Source: Craterostigma plantagineum
Taxonomy: Eukaryota; Streptophyta; Magnoliopsida; Lamiales; Linderniaceae
Length of the DNA: 64,000 nt
Direction of reading: 5' to 3'
Assembly: GCA_027422505.1 (NCBI GenBank)
Contig: JAPQWV010000484.1
Span: 1-64,000, forward strand
Both the position numbers and the translations under genes were made by a program. The notes beneath the pieces are model-generated. The model saw only the letters and a program-made list of their open reading frames with translations, was not told where the DNA came from and did no database searches. Positions 33,616 through 44,142 of the stretch are shown piece by piece (positions within the stretch are counted from its first letter, which is position 1; each line of letters begins with the position of its first letter).

Positions 33616-33685
33616 CATCATGTACTTTTTCCTTCATATATATATAAAGGGACCTTATACCGAAAAAAAAGGTGACGCCAATTTC

Positions 33686-33812
33686 ACAAAAGCATCAATC
33701 CTCTACATCACACACCAGTTCTTCGTCGTCGATTTCCCCATATTTTCGCACTAACGGCACTAATTCGAGCTTTTCCTTGGCCAAATAACACGATGCGTCC
33801 TCAAATCTGTAA
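33686..33812 (-). pseudogene. Exon-like fragment right of LINE C
   Basis: After a TTCCTACAG acceptor the minus strand reads about 42 codons (YRFEDASCYLAKEKLELVPL, then an acidic end VCDVED) to a stop. A one-base change links it to the frame of 28876-29046. The family is not recognised. It resembles a short acidic protein end rather than a transposase. Confidence 0.35.
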
Positions 33813-33947
33813 TCTGTAGGAATTGTAGAGGATGATTTAGGGTTTGGGGAAGAAAAGATAGTTTTAATTGATGGTTTAAAGAAGAAAAGAGTTAAAAAAA
33901 TAATAATTGAGGGGTTGAATCGTCATGGGGTAGTGGGGTTTAAGATT

Positions 33948-34050
33948 GTTTTGAAATAGGAGTTTGATAAAAAAAAATAAGTGGGAATGGGGAGTTAGTT
34001 GATAAAAAGTTTAGGAAGGGGGATTTTTTTGATGTTGCCCCTTATTTTAA
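33948..34050 (-). repeat. Right terminal inverted repeat and target-site duplication (34042-34050) of the MULE
   Basis: Read on the minus strand it begins GGGGCAACATC and carries the same ordered blocks as the left end. The direct repeat TTATTTTAA follows immediately on the plus strand. G-rich first bases are common for MULE ends. Confidence 0.68.
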
Positions 34051-34659
34051 TATAATTATATTAAAATTACGAATATTACTATGTTTTATGATAATAAATT
34101 TAAGAGAAATACTACAGAGACTAAATTAAATCTTATTCAATACGTTAGACATCTCGTATCCTAAATGTCTACTTATCTATTCTATTTTATTAGAAAGTTA
34201 CGAGTGAGTATAAACTGCTCTTTTGTTCTTTTACATAGACAGTCATTGTACAATATTACTCTTAATATTTTATTTATTCTAAGTTTAAAACGTTATTAAA
34301 TAAATTAATTAACAATATATTTGCATACACATAGGATAGGTGACTAAACTTAAGAGAAATATTAGAGATACTAAATTAGATCTAATTCAATTCGTTGACA
34401 TCTAAAATCGAGTATTAGTATTTAAATTCCATATTACTACTAATCTCAAGTACAATATATAGGTATCTTATCAACATCTAAAATAATAATGTCATCCAAC
34501 TCTCTAATCAACATTTAATACAATAATTTATCACAATCATTTAACTAATATAATTATTTAAAACATCCACTTAATCCACAATGCTCGCCTTGAATGTTTT
34601 TGAAAAATATATCTAGTTAAAATTTACTAATTTACCAGAAAAACCTAAATAAAAACCAA
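34051..34659. other. AT-rich intergenic DNA, nothing recognised
   Basis: No open frame, tandem repeat or element end is visible between the MULE and the degenerate copia sequence. Confidence 0.5.
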
Positions 34660-35130
34660 TGACGGAAAAAGAGTACATATTCTTTGCATATTATTGTCTC
34701 GTTAAAAACCTTAATGGGAAAACTCCTTGGAGAAAACCTCAGTGAATGGAAAAAGAGTACAATGTGCAATTACTCTCTCTGATGATGATATCACTCGAAT
34801 TTTTAGCTATACCTAAAAATTTTCTACGTGGCGTTTTTTTATGAAAACATCTACAAGATTTTCACTTTATCGCACTTGTTGTGCTTCAATATCACTATTT
34901 TATCAGACGGTAAAACATGCGTTTTCCAATCCTCTTTAACATATCATTTATTTAATTGAGCAAATACATGACGGATTATCCTCATATAAGATCGTCAGAT
35001 GTAACTTTTCTAACAATAACAACAAGCTGCTGAATTATCGATCGCAAACAAACACAATTTCGTAGCTTCACGAGTTGCTTATATTTCACTATGATTTGAT
35101 AAGCAGTGGTTAAAGTATGATTGAACGCCA
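34660..35130 (-). pseudogene. Highly decayed Ty1/copia RNase H fragment
   Basis: The minus strand shows the copia RNase H end in several frames: TILYEDN (near 34980), then DIEAQQVR and SENLVDVFIKK (compare the usual DI..QQIRSS.N.ADLFTK). After these come AACCTTAATGGGAAAA and AAAAAGAGTACA, words common beside plant copia 3' ends. Many stops are present. Confidence 0.55.
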
Positions 35131-36279
35131 TGCAATATCAATTCTACCCTATAAATGAATAGCGCATATGCAATTGAGCATTATATCGGCCGGATTGAAA
35201 TTCAGCATCTAAATAGCACATTAAATTTGTTTTAAATATTTAAAATAGAAGGTAACAGAACATCCTTTCAATTATGTTAAAATGGCTATGAGTCGGTGAA
35301 TTATATATTGCCGATAAAATTCATAGCGCACGATAAATCAGGTCGCACATGAGCATTATATCTAGCGCATTTACCCGTTTCACAGTGCTAGGGAGTTGGT
35401 TGTTGTTAGTAATGCTAGCATTCTTAGGAGAATGTTGACTACTTTATTTATCGAACAACAAGAATACGGAGTGCTTGTTCTTGGAACAACAGATGACGAC
35501 ATTTTGAAAATTTATTTTTTAAAACACTCTTATTCTTAGTATTAGGAATTATATTTCTACCCTCTTCCACTTGTTTATCCTATGACACTAAGGCTATTTT
35601 CTCCTTGCCCTTTCTTGGTAGTTTGCCTGTGGGCATAAAAGAAGTAGAGTTAGCTGAAAGAATTTGACTTTTATTCAAAACCTTTTCTTTTAGCGTTTTC
35701 AAGCCTTTCGAAGGAGGCTTGATCTGTACTAGGGTGAAAAAGTTTTTGAAGATTTGAAATCTCACTTAAAAGCTTTTTCTTTTCAGTTTCAAACAGTTTT
35801 TTTTCTGATTCCAAGGTGGAAATAATTTCAGGAGTATAACAGAAAGTATGTTTTGTCTGGAGATACGTTTTCCCTTTTGTAAGTACTCTAAGTCGAGGAA
35901 GAACGAAAAGGTTAATAGTCATAAGACAAAAGGCATTTTCCTTGTTTTGTAACTATTGTTTAACTCAGCATAGTTTAGTGAATTTTCCCTTTAGCTTTCC
36001 CTTTGATATATTACGTTTCTCATCCTCAGTAGCAATTATTTCATATGCTCCTGTGAATGCCATGAGTTTTTTAGTCGTAAGCCCATGTCGCAATGTTGAT
36101 GGGAAGTAACCTATATAAGGTAACATGGTCTTTGGAATCCTAAGCCTTCTGTTGGATTGTACAATTCCACGTCGTTAGGCTGATTTAAGAATAGACTGCG
36201 CAGTTTGACCTTTTTGGCAAGAATGTCCTCTAGACTTTTGATATTAGAGTATAATATATTCCCTCATTGGAGCTAATAT

Positions 36280-36746
36280 TGTAACATCCCGTCCCATACC
36301 GGTTGTCACTGTAGCATCCGTCCCCACCGGGACCTGTGGGGTTGGGCCCACCACACTCCGACTGATAGTCTGACCCCACTGTACCACCACTTAACCTTTC
36401 AGCGTGCTTCGTCCTCGCTCACACGCACCCTGGGCAAACTTCCCAGGGGGTCACCCATCCTAAGATTGCTTCAAGTCAAGCACGCTTAACTTCGAAGTTC
36501 TTTCGGATGGACTCCCGAAAAGGTAGGTCGACCTTGGTGATATGAGTAGTACTATCAATTCTCTTATACAATTATTAGCCTGACACGCCCATACATCGTC
36601 AGTCTCAGGATCCCCTCTCATTCGGGTGTCGGATCGGTTCATTCATGTACCCCTTCGCCTAGAAGCCTGCCAGGAGCCGCTCCTTGTCCGTGCACCTCTC
36701 TGGTACCGGCGATCACTCCCCGCCCTCATCGGCCCCGGGCGTCACA
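36280..36746 (-). mobile_element. Cassandra-type solo LTR (467 bp) with 5S-like core
   Basis: TGTAAC...GTCACA is flanked by AATAT (36275-36279 and 36747-36751), a 5-bp target-site duplication. On the minus strand it contains 5S rRNA-derived sequence. This lack of internal region marks an LTR-LTR recombination product. A second full-length copy of the same 467-bp LTR is at 54211-54677. Confidence 0.88.
36427..36515 (-). promoter_or_regulatory. 5S rRNA-derived Pol III promoter region in the Cassandra LTR
   Basis: The minus strand shows AACTTCGAAGTTAAGCGTGC (box A region of 5S) and GGATGGGTGACC...CTGGGAAGT (intermediate element and box C). Cassandra LTRs keep these 5S motifs and can be transcribed by Pol III. 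This is not a functional 5S gene: the 5' third and the 3' end of 5S rRNA are absent. Confidence 0.8.
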
Positions 36747-37620
36747 AATATCAAACTGGTTTCTAGACTCATCAGTTCACAAGCACTAAGTTGTTTCTTA
36801 AGATCATTGACTTTAGTCTCATAAGTTTCTATTTGAGACTCTATTTCAGTCCTTATCTTTGACGTTGCCTAAAAGTACTCATAAGGTTGATTCATTCTCT
36901 AAGTGCTTCATAAGAACACTTCCATCATTTACTAACCTTTCTTCTAACTCAATAATTTTACGATCTCTAGGCATGTATGAGCATTGTTCTTGTAAAGATG
37001 TAATTGTTGAGAGATATCATAGATAGAAGAATTTACCTCGTTCGCACTGGATAAAGTGGCGAATTGATCGTCTGACATTCGGAGGTGTCAGCGTCAGATT
37101 CTTCTTTTACTTTTCCATCAGTGCCAAGTTTTCTTACTTGTTGTCAGTTGTTTCCTCCAGCCAATGGTCTTGCATTAGGACTACTCCTGCTTCCTTCCAT
37201 TTTCAGGGTTGAAGCGTTTTGGCGTAGTAGCTTGTGTCTTTTTTCGTTGGTATAAAGCATTCCTTTTCACTGTGGCCCGGCTTCCCACAATTGTAGCACT
37301 ATACCTTTTCACTTATTGGCTTAGGCTCGGATGTTTCAGTTAGCCTATCTCCGTACTTTGAGCTCGAAGACAATTATTTCATTAGATGTGGATGAGGACT
37401 TCTTTTTCAAAAATCTCTTTCCCATTATCTATCATATGAGCATCATCTGCTTCCTAAACTCCATCATGTCAGGATCTCAGTCCTCATCTGATTTTTATTT
37501 TGAAGAGCTTGAAAGTTTAATTGTTTTCTCGTTTCGAGGACTTGTCCTTGCATGTTTCTTTTCGGAGACAAGGACAAGGGTCTCATCTTACTTCCCTCTT
37601 TGCTCTCTCAAATTGTAGAA

Positions 37621-38756
37621 TACCCGTTTGAATTGTGCTTAGATTTATTAGTTATATTTGTAATTGTTGGGGCGAGTGAATTTCAAAAATTTTCTCACCG
37701 CCGTTACTAAGATCGTGCTCGGTATAATAAAGAAAACATACATGTACGACACATAATAGAGTAGAGTGTTTACCCTCGTAGCGAAGTTCCATAACTTCCG
37801 GTTGTAGTAAACCGTTCCACGCTTCCACGAGCCGCGCAGAAGAGAGTCACGCCAACCCTGAGACGTATCACAAACCAAGTCCCTCGCAAGGATGGCTAGA
37901 GAGGGAATGGAGTTGTTTTAAGAGATATATTTTCCACAAATCTCCTCTAAGGACGGTATTAATTTTTCTCTCTCAAAAGTTAAAAAGACACATGAAAACT
38001 TTTAAGTTTTTCATTATGAAAAACTTAGGTATTTTATAGGCCACGGAAATTGCAATGAAAATACCATATTTCAAGCTTTTAAATTGATTTGTACCATACA
38101 AATAACTTTGTCAAAAATATTGCTAAGGGTTAATATTGCTTAAAAATAATTTTGGCATTTAATACAAAATTAAAAGAATATAAAACAACACTTTGGCATT
38201 TTGCATTCCACATGAATCTTGCCATGAATAATTTTTTTATTTATAAATTTCAAAAATTAAAAAATAAAATACCATGTTTACCCTTGTGTTAAAAGTTAGG
38301 CCAATAATTAAATTAAGCCAATAACTAATAAAGGCTTAATATTATTTTGGTAGAAAAATAAATTAAGCCCAATATCTAATAAATGCTTAATATTATTTTT
38401 CAGCCCCAAAGCCCACACTTAAATATTTTTCAAATACTCACGTACCATTATTATGAACGACTCAAAGCCCGTTATATCTCTCTTTAATAGATACTATCTC
38501 AGTTATCCTTTTTAAGCCCGACTCTCTTAGTTCGTCTCAACCTGGCAAGGGAGGAATCTAGGAATTCGGTTAGCACCTAGCCATCCTGCGGTACCGAAGA
38601 GATCCCGTGTTTAGAACGATCTTCATCGTTTTCACGAACCGACTATAGATTAAAGTCGTACGTATAGACCCTTCACTTATGTCCCGGTCGAGTGAGAATC
38701 ATCGTTACGTCAAACTCACTAGCTCGACTTTATGATTAATTCGTGAAGGCAAAATT
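37621..38756. other. Noncoding stretch, probably old LTR or leader sequence
   Basis: AT-rich with no credible gene. CACTCGCCCCAACA on the minus strand near 37670 could be an LTR end, but no primer-binding site or partner LTR was found. Confidence 0.35.
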
Positions 38757-39059
38757 ACTAATGTTAGGTCCTATTTTATCAGCTCCTATGATCCTAGACT
38801 TGAGTCCTTAGTTAATCGATTAGAATCATACGAAATCTAAGCTCAGATGCATAATGTACCAAATTTTAATCCCTAGAGAATTAATAGTGACTCATCCTAA
38901 ATTTTAAGCATTTAAAAGAAATGTGTGAGGAATTTCGTCACCGAGTTTGTCGCTTAGGTCGGGAGTTGTTGTAGTTGCTCTGTCGCTCGCGCCTTGATCA
39001 TGTATGTGGAGCAACTATCATCGGAGTACCATACATGGGGGAAATCTGCAAAACTATCG

Positions 39060-39380
39060 GGACTCTAGTACTCATTGTCGTATGGGTCCTCCCTTATTAG
39101 CAGAAAACGAGTTTGTCGTAAACCGTGTAAAATTAGATTGTGAGCCTAACTTGGTCGAAGATGTAGTCTTAGGAGTCCATATTTGACTAGGACTTTGCGA
39201 CTTGATATCCGACTTAGGAATCCATTTTTGCTTGATTTTACATGGATAAATAATTCTAACATGTGAATATGTGCTCCTAGAATGTGTACTTGTAAAGGTC
39301 TTCTCAGTACCTAGTCGTAATAAATGCTTTTCGGAATGAATATTGACTGGATACTTCATGTAAGAATACGAGCAAATACA
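39060..39380 (-). pseudogene. Continuation of copia gag-like frame beyond the hAT element
   Basis: The minus strand is open from about 39359 with IKQKWIPKSDIKS and QIWTPKTTSSTKLGS, similar to the linker before the integrase in copia polyproteins (…KKIWVPK…). It was contiguous with the gag remnant before the hAT insertion. The integrase itself is absent. Confidence 0.5.
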
Positions 39381-39388
39381 GTTAGAAG

Positions 39389-40262
39389 TAGAGATGTCAA
39401 TCGGGCCCGTGGCCCGCGGGCCAGCCCGCCCGCCCCGCCTAAGGGGCGGGTTGGGCCCTGATTTTTTAGGCCCGCCAAGAGGCGGGCCTCAACGGGCCAG
39501 CCCGTGCGGGCCTCGGGCTTTGGCGGGGCGTGCCCCGTCAGCCCGCGTGCTGGCCCGCTTTGTTAATGAAAAAAATAAAGCCCAAAAAAAACCCTAGAGC
39601 CCAAAAGCCCAACCCATGACCATCGCACATCATCTTCTCCATGACCATCGCACATCATCTTCCTCCATCGCACATCATCTTCATCACAATCATCAAAGCT
39701 TCAAAACTGCTCTACCCACTCCACAGTCGCGCCGCTCGACCCATTCCACAGCCTACCCCCTCCACAGCCGCGGCCCCCTCTACAGCCGCGCCGCTCGACC
39801 CACTCCGTAGCCGCGCCCCTCTACAGCCGGACTGGTGCTCGACCCACTCCACAGCCGCGCCCCCTCCACAGCCGGACTGGTGCTCGACCCACTCCACAGC
39901 CGCGCCGCTCAACCCACTCCACAGCCGCGCCCCCCTCGACAGCAGCGCCCCCTCCACAGTCGAACTGTGCTGGCCCATTCCACAGCCGCGCTGCTCGACC
40001 CACTTCACAGCCGCTCGACCCATTCCACAGCCGGATTGTTTGTTGAATGATGATTATTGTTATTTGTCCTATTTTTCTTATTTATTTTTTTTTAAGTCGG
40101 GCGGGCCAGCCCGCCTAGGCCCGCGGCCCGCCTGTGGGGCGGTGCGGGCCTTGATATTTTAGGCCCACCAATATGGCGGGTCGGCCCGCCCCGCCCCGTC
40201 AAATGGCGGGCTTTGGCGGGTTTCGGGCCAGCCCGCCCCGTCAGCCCGTATTGACATCTCTA
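39389..40262. mobile_element. hAT-type miniature element, 874 bp
   Basis: Terminal inverted repeats TAGAGATGTCAAT...ATTGACATCTCTA are flanked by imperfect 8-bp repeats, GTTAGAAG (39381-39388) and GTGATAAG (40263-40270). Both suit hAT transposons. The subterminal regions are GGCCC/GGGCC-rich and complementary to each other. No transposase is encoded. It lies inside the copia gag remnant. Confidence 0.85.
39716..40035 (+). repeat. GC-rich minisatellite inside the hAT element
   Basis: Units of about 20-40 bp based on CGACCCACTCCACAGCCGCG repeat irregularly about ten times. Open frames on both strands here are by-products of the repeat. Confidence 0.85.
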
Positions 40263-41561
40263 GTGATAAGCATGTAAAGTAGAAGTGTCGTAATTCCTAC
40301 GTGGAGAATGCACATTTTTCACATGAGAATAAGAATTTCGAAAATTATGTTCAAGTCTAGGCTTTTTAAGTGAAAAGTTAGTAGAATCATTTGAAACACA
40401 CGATGAAGTTTGTGCACTTGCTTGAATTATTTTTGTGAAAAAATTTCTTGGTGGATGAATAGCCACTTTCAAAATTTGTACTTCTAAAATTGATAGGCTT
40501 TAACGAACATGTAGAAGTAATGGCTTTAGAAATTGGAGTATTTGATCTATTGGCGCTCAAAGCCTCTTTCTCTTTCTTAACCGGCTTAAAAATTAACTTT
40601 TCTTGTGAGGAAGCTTTGAGATTAGATATTTCCAATAAAAGCGCATTCTTTTCCACTTCAAAATTCTTTCTTTCCATTTCTAATGTAGAATTTAAATCCT
40701 CTATTTTCTTAAGAAGAGGAGGTATATCCACGGAAGAAGATTTTCAGAATGACGAGATTGGGCTTCCTTGGTCTTAGAAATCGCAAGAAGATTTTCTAAT
40801 TGATTAATCTTATAATAGAGCTTCCCACATTCTTCTCTTAAGAAAGCGTAGTTATTTTGAGCAGTGCTCTTCTCGGCTTGACAGGCGTCTAGAGTCTTTC
40901 TTAATTCACTAGTCGTAGAATTGGATTTATCTATTTCGGCTTCAAGAATACTGACCTTTTTGTTCTCAACTTCTAGTCTACCAGGAGACTTTTCTCGTCT
41001 AAATTCCTAAGTAGACACTTATGGTTATTGTCTAGTCTGTCCTCTAAATCCTTAACTACCAAGCTATGCTCTCTAACGAAATATGCTTAGCCTCGCTAAG
41101 ATTTGAGCTCTTAATTAGTTCATCTATTTTCGCACTAGAGCTTCTAAGTTCTAATTTGAGACTAGCTATTTTCTCCTCAGACTTAGATAATTTTTCTTCA
41201 AACTCTTTTGCACTTTTCTGCTCATTTTTCATGTTAGCATACCTAATTTGTAAGGATTCTAAGATGTTAAGCAATGTAGACTTAGGAATACCTACCTCCA
41301 GAGAAGACGTGTCTGCCTCTTCATCGCTCGTTTTCTTCGACAAGTTCGCTTCAGAGGTATCCTCAACTCGAGCCATGAGACTAGATGGTTTGATTTATCT
41401 TCGTGATAGGCCATCAAGTCGTAGATCTCCTTTGGTTTAAGGCTAGAATTCTTTTCTTTGTTCTCCGAATTGGATGAGGAATTAGTCTTTGACACTTGTT
41501 TTCTTAGCATTCTTGTAATTAACTTTAATTGTTGTTCGAAGTCTTTTAAATCTTGATCCAT
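40263..41561 (-). pseudogene. Copia gag remnant with coiled coils
   Basis: It starts MDQDLKDFEQQLKLITRMLR at 41561. After a frame change comes a Glu/Lys/Ser-rich coiled coil (SAKEFEEKLSKSEEKIASLK, near 41200), then a second one (LEMERKNFEVEKNALLLEIS, near 40660) and a Lys/Asn/Ser-rich tail. The architecture fits the long coiled-coil gag proteins of some plant copia elements. Stops and frame changes separate the segments. Confidence 0.6.
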
Positions 41562-43243
41562 TTTAATTTTCTTTTAATTTTTGGTGGTTGGATATTTTGA
41601 TCGTTCACGTGTTTTGTGATTTGAATTTTTTTATTTAATACTGATTAAAATATTTGGCTTTTAAATTTCAGTTTCGAAAAGATTTTGATGTATAAAGTTT
41701 GATTTAAAAATTGAATAGTATTTACCAAAAGCTTTTTCTATAATGTGCCAATTGAAGGTTACTGATTTCGATCAAAAAATTGTTCTTAAGTTCTTTTTTT
41801 TTAAAAATATCAATATAAAGCACTGTTCTCGATTGAAAATAATTCTCGATTAAAAGTTTTTCGACTCAATATAAAGCACTGTTTTCGATTGTTAAATTTT
41901 GCGACAAGGTACTGTTTCTAGAAAATTGTTTTGAATTTCAAACAGTTAGATTTACGATCGTAAAAGTTTTGCAATTTGATAAAACGTCGTCGTTTTAAGA
42001 TTTTAATATCTGAACCTTTAAAATCAACTTTTTCGATCGCAAAAGGTTTTGCGGGCGAAAAACAAGTTTTGCGACGGCGACCTGCAAAAGCAACTAAACA
42101 AAAATTTGCGAACGTAAATCACGTAAATGAGTGAGAATCAATTAAATTGAAAGTTCTGGGGTTAAATTGAAAAGGACTAGATTAGAACTTTCTGGACTCA
42201 ATTGGAAAATATTTGGAATCAAAGTATAATTGCAGGGAATAAAATAGTATGTTTGGGAGCTGAAACGTAATTTGGCCTGCAACTACCTTCAATATACGTG
42301 TATCTATATGCTTAACGTGAAGAAGATAATGAACACAAGCAGTTTGTTTGTTTTTTTCTTTTCGATCGCAAAAAAAATCACAACGCTTTATCGATCGAAA
42401 AAAATTTATCGAACAGGTTTTTTGCGAGCGTTGACCTACGTTTTTCGCGTTGAACTGACTTCTCGAGTGTTAAGAACAGTTTTTTTTTCGATGTTGAATG
42501 AAGAACAGAGGTTGTGGTCGAGAAAGAATTTTAAAAAAATCCGACCACAGCGAAGATTCGATTGGATTCTCGATCGAAGATTGTTCAACAATGCAATAGC
42601 AATCGAAGGATTGTTTTGTGTTGGTGAGTAGCTCGATTGAAGAAAATTTTTCCAGCTCAGTGAAGAACACTGATGAACATAACAGACGAACAGAGGTATA
42701 AACGTGAAACCAAAAGCAAGCGAAAAACGAAGAATACTCGATCCAAACATGAAATTGTTCAAAACCAGCTTGGGTTATGGATCAAAATGAGCAGATTAAC
42801 AGGAACGAACAATCAATTTAACGAAATCAAAGAAAAAACAATCGAATTTTGAAACATCACGAAGAACAGTGTAATGAAGAAAAATTCGATCGATCTTCAA
42901 AAGTCGCAAAAAGTTAGTTCGATCGATCAGAAGTAATCTCAGATCAACAAGAAGCACACAATCGATCAACAAAAACAGCAATACAGATCCAAAATTTGAA
43001 GAAAAAGATCGGAATTATTTTTTTAAGAAGAGTCGCAAACCAAAAAAAATTCGATCAATATTCCAAATTCGCAGAAAAGTTGATTCGATCAATCAGAAAT
43101 GAGCTCAGATCAACGAGAAACACATAATCGAACCTCAATAAAAGCAGATCGAGTCGAATTAAGAAAAAAACACATCGAAGTTTGTCGAAGAACAGTGCGC
43201 TCGAGAAACAAAAATCAGTCCAAATTTAATCCAAATCCTAACA
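41562..43243 (-). other. Copia leader with dense CGATCG/TCGATCGA words
   Basis: No gene is seen. The stretch between the primer site and gag is unusually rich in short palindromic words: TTCGATCG, CGATCGAAAA, TCGATCGATC and TTTTGCGA variants. They recur irregularly, and each is often flanked by A or T runs. Confidence 0.6.
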
Positions 43244-43251
43244 CACTTGGT

Positions 43252-43261
43252 TCTGATACCA
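43252..43261 (-). promoter_or_regulatory. Primer-binding site (initiator Met-tRNA type)
   Basis: TGGTATCAGA on the minus strand begins two bases after the LTR end. This is the usual plant LTR-element primer site. Confidence 0.8.
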
Positions 43262-43263
43262 AT

Positions 43264-43576
43264 TGTTAGGTCCTCGTTTGTCAACACAATCAATCTAGGC
43301 ATGAATTCTAAGGAAATCGATTAGAATATTTGAATTATGAACTTCGATCGAAAAACCTTCACTTGAAGAACACGAGAGAGAATTCCTTTACTGTGAGAAA
43401 GTTTTGCTGTTTCTCTCTCTAGAATTGAATTCGGCAGCCTTTCGGATTGATTCTCTAATTTTCTGTATTAAGCTCAATTTGTGTACAACTATTTATACCA
43501 AACAAACTTGGTATAAATATCAAACCTATTCCTAATGTAAGAACTACTATACATAAAGTCCCTAATTACAAGGACA
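43264..43576 (-). repeat. 5' LTR (313 bp) of the copia-like element
   Basis: On the minus strand it is TGTCC...CCTAACA, directly followed by the primer-binding site. The boundary next to the primer-binding site is firm; the outer boundary rests on the candidate duplication ACTAA. Confidence 0.6.
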
Positions 43577-43639
43577 ACTAACGAAATCAAGCACAATTAA
43601 AATTGATACTTACATCAACATCAACATCAACGGTAGTAT

Positions 43640-44142
43640 CTGAAGTGCTTCTCATGGTATTCAGTAGGTTCTTTATGTCTCGCAGCGTAATTTTTTTTGT
43701 TTCCAAAATGTCTTGTAATGAAGGCTGTATTAACATCTATTGCATCTTCAGTGCCAAATTTTAGGCATGTCAGCAGCGAGTATTCTACTGACTAAAACCG
43801 CACGGGTTTATCTTCAATAACCATCCACAACTCATCTGTATCATCATATTTGATTTGACACTGCATCATATACCACAACAACTGCCCCGATAACTGAAAA
43901 TTCTCTACAGTTACTATTAGACGTCCAAACTGACTATTTGAAACCATCTCAGCTATCTCTGCTCTATTCAAAATTTCAATTATGTATGTGCATATATATT
44001 TATAAGCGGCATATATCACCACTCTTCCTTGCGTCGCAGATCCTCTGGGCAGCTGGGTTTCCAATACTGCCTGTATTAAGACAATGTCGGCCGCAAATTG
44101 ATACTTAGAGCAATAACGGCATATTATATTTAACAATATCAC
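43640..44142 (-). pseudogene. DUF1985-like fragment (Ulp1/MULE-associated protein)
   Basis: The minus strand has FQLSGQLLWYMMQCQIKYDD and ELWMVIEDKPVRF, then a stop, then SVEYSLLTCLKFG in the same frame. DUF1985 proteins show a similar ELWF...G(K/Q)P(I/V)RF...EFALVTGL pattern, and the domain usually precedes a Ulp1 domain in plant transposon-borne proteins. Here it lies downstream of the Ulp1 piece on the same strand, so the order is inverted relative to the family. Assignment is from memory of the motif only. Confidence 0.45.

Larger units (their letters stand above)
29047..33670 (+). mobile_element. LINE C, 5'-truncated, with clear target-site duplication
   Basis: GGTGACGCCAATTTTC at 29033-29048 is repeated as GGTGACGCCAATTTC at 33671-33685, directly after the A-tail (33663-33670). 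This 14-15-bp duplication is typical of target-primed reverse transcription. The element starts in the DUF4283 core of ORF1 and is riddled with stops and frameshifts. Its 3' end (CTTATACC plus A run) matches LINE B, so B and C belong to one family. Confidence 0.95.
1600..34041. mobile_element. Giant Mutator-like element (MULE) with Ulp1 remnant and internal satellite
   Basis: The left end GGCAAATC at 1600 is preceded by TTATTTTAA (1591-1599). The right end GTTGCCCC at 34041 is followed by the same 9 bases (34042-34050). A 9-bp target-site duplication is the hallmark of Mutator-type transposition. The terminal ~93 bp (1600-1692 and the reverse complement of 33948-34041) are related by eye, sharing ATCAACTAACTCC and ATCAAACTCC blocks in the same order. 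The left arm carries a Ulp1-type protease last exon, a known cargo of plant MULEs. No mudrA transposase was recognised, so the element is probably non-autonomous or decayed. Chromovirus, LINE A, LINE B and LINE C account for about 18 kb of the span and the satellite for about 12 kb. The ends are diverged, so the insertion is not recent. Confidence 0.7.
35560..37620 (-). pseudogene. Decayed copia gag with CCHC knuckle and coiled coil
   Basis: Reading down the minus strand: an acidic/basic region, the knuckle CYNCGKPGHSEKEC (37257-37297), then MSDDQFATLSSANEVNSSIY (near 37070) and a coiled coil (LESEKKLFETEKKKLLSEI, near 35800). Frames are broken. The coiled coil is clearly homologous to that of the copia element at 40.4 kb. 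A Cassandra solo LTR interrupts the fragment at 36280-36746. Confidence 0.6.
38762..43576 (-). mobile_element. Copia-like element with gag only (putative)
   Basis: The right LTR (43264-43576), primer-binding site, leader and gag are in proper order on the minus strand. The outer bases are ACTAA|TGTTAGG (left, 38757-38768) and AGGACA|ACTAA (right, 43571-43581), a candidate 5-bp target-site duplication. The left LTR resembles the right one only for about 65 bp (TGTTAGGTCCT, ATCGATTAGAAT) and then diverges. The left boundary is therefore tentative. No integrase, RT or RNase H is present. Confidence 0.5.

Noticed and set aside
36427..36515. A functional 5S rRNA gene (also at 54330-54420 and 57699-57790)
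   Set aside because: Only the internal promoter part of 5S is present, embedded in LTRs with TG...CA ends, as in Cassandra.
39641..40162. Open frames up to 173 codons inside the hAT miniature element
   Set aside because: They are translations of a CCACAGCCGCG minisatellite and occur on both strands.
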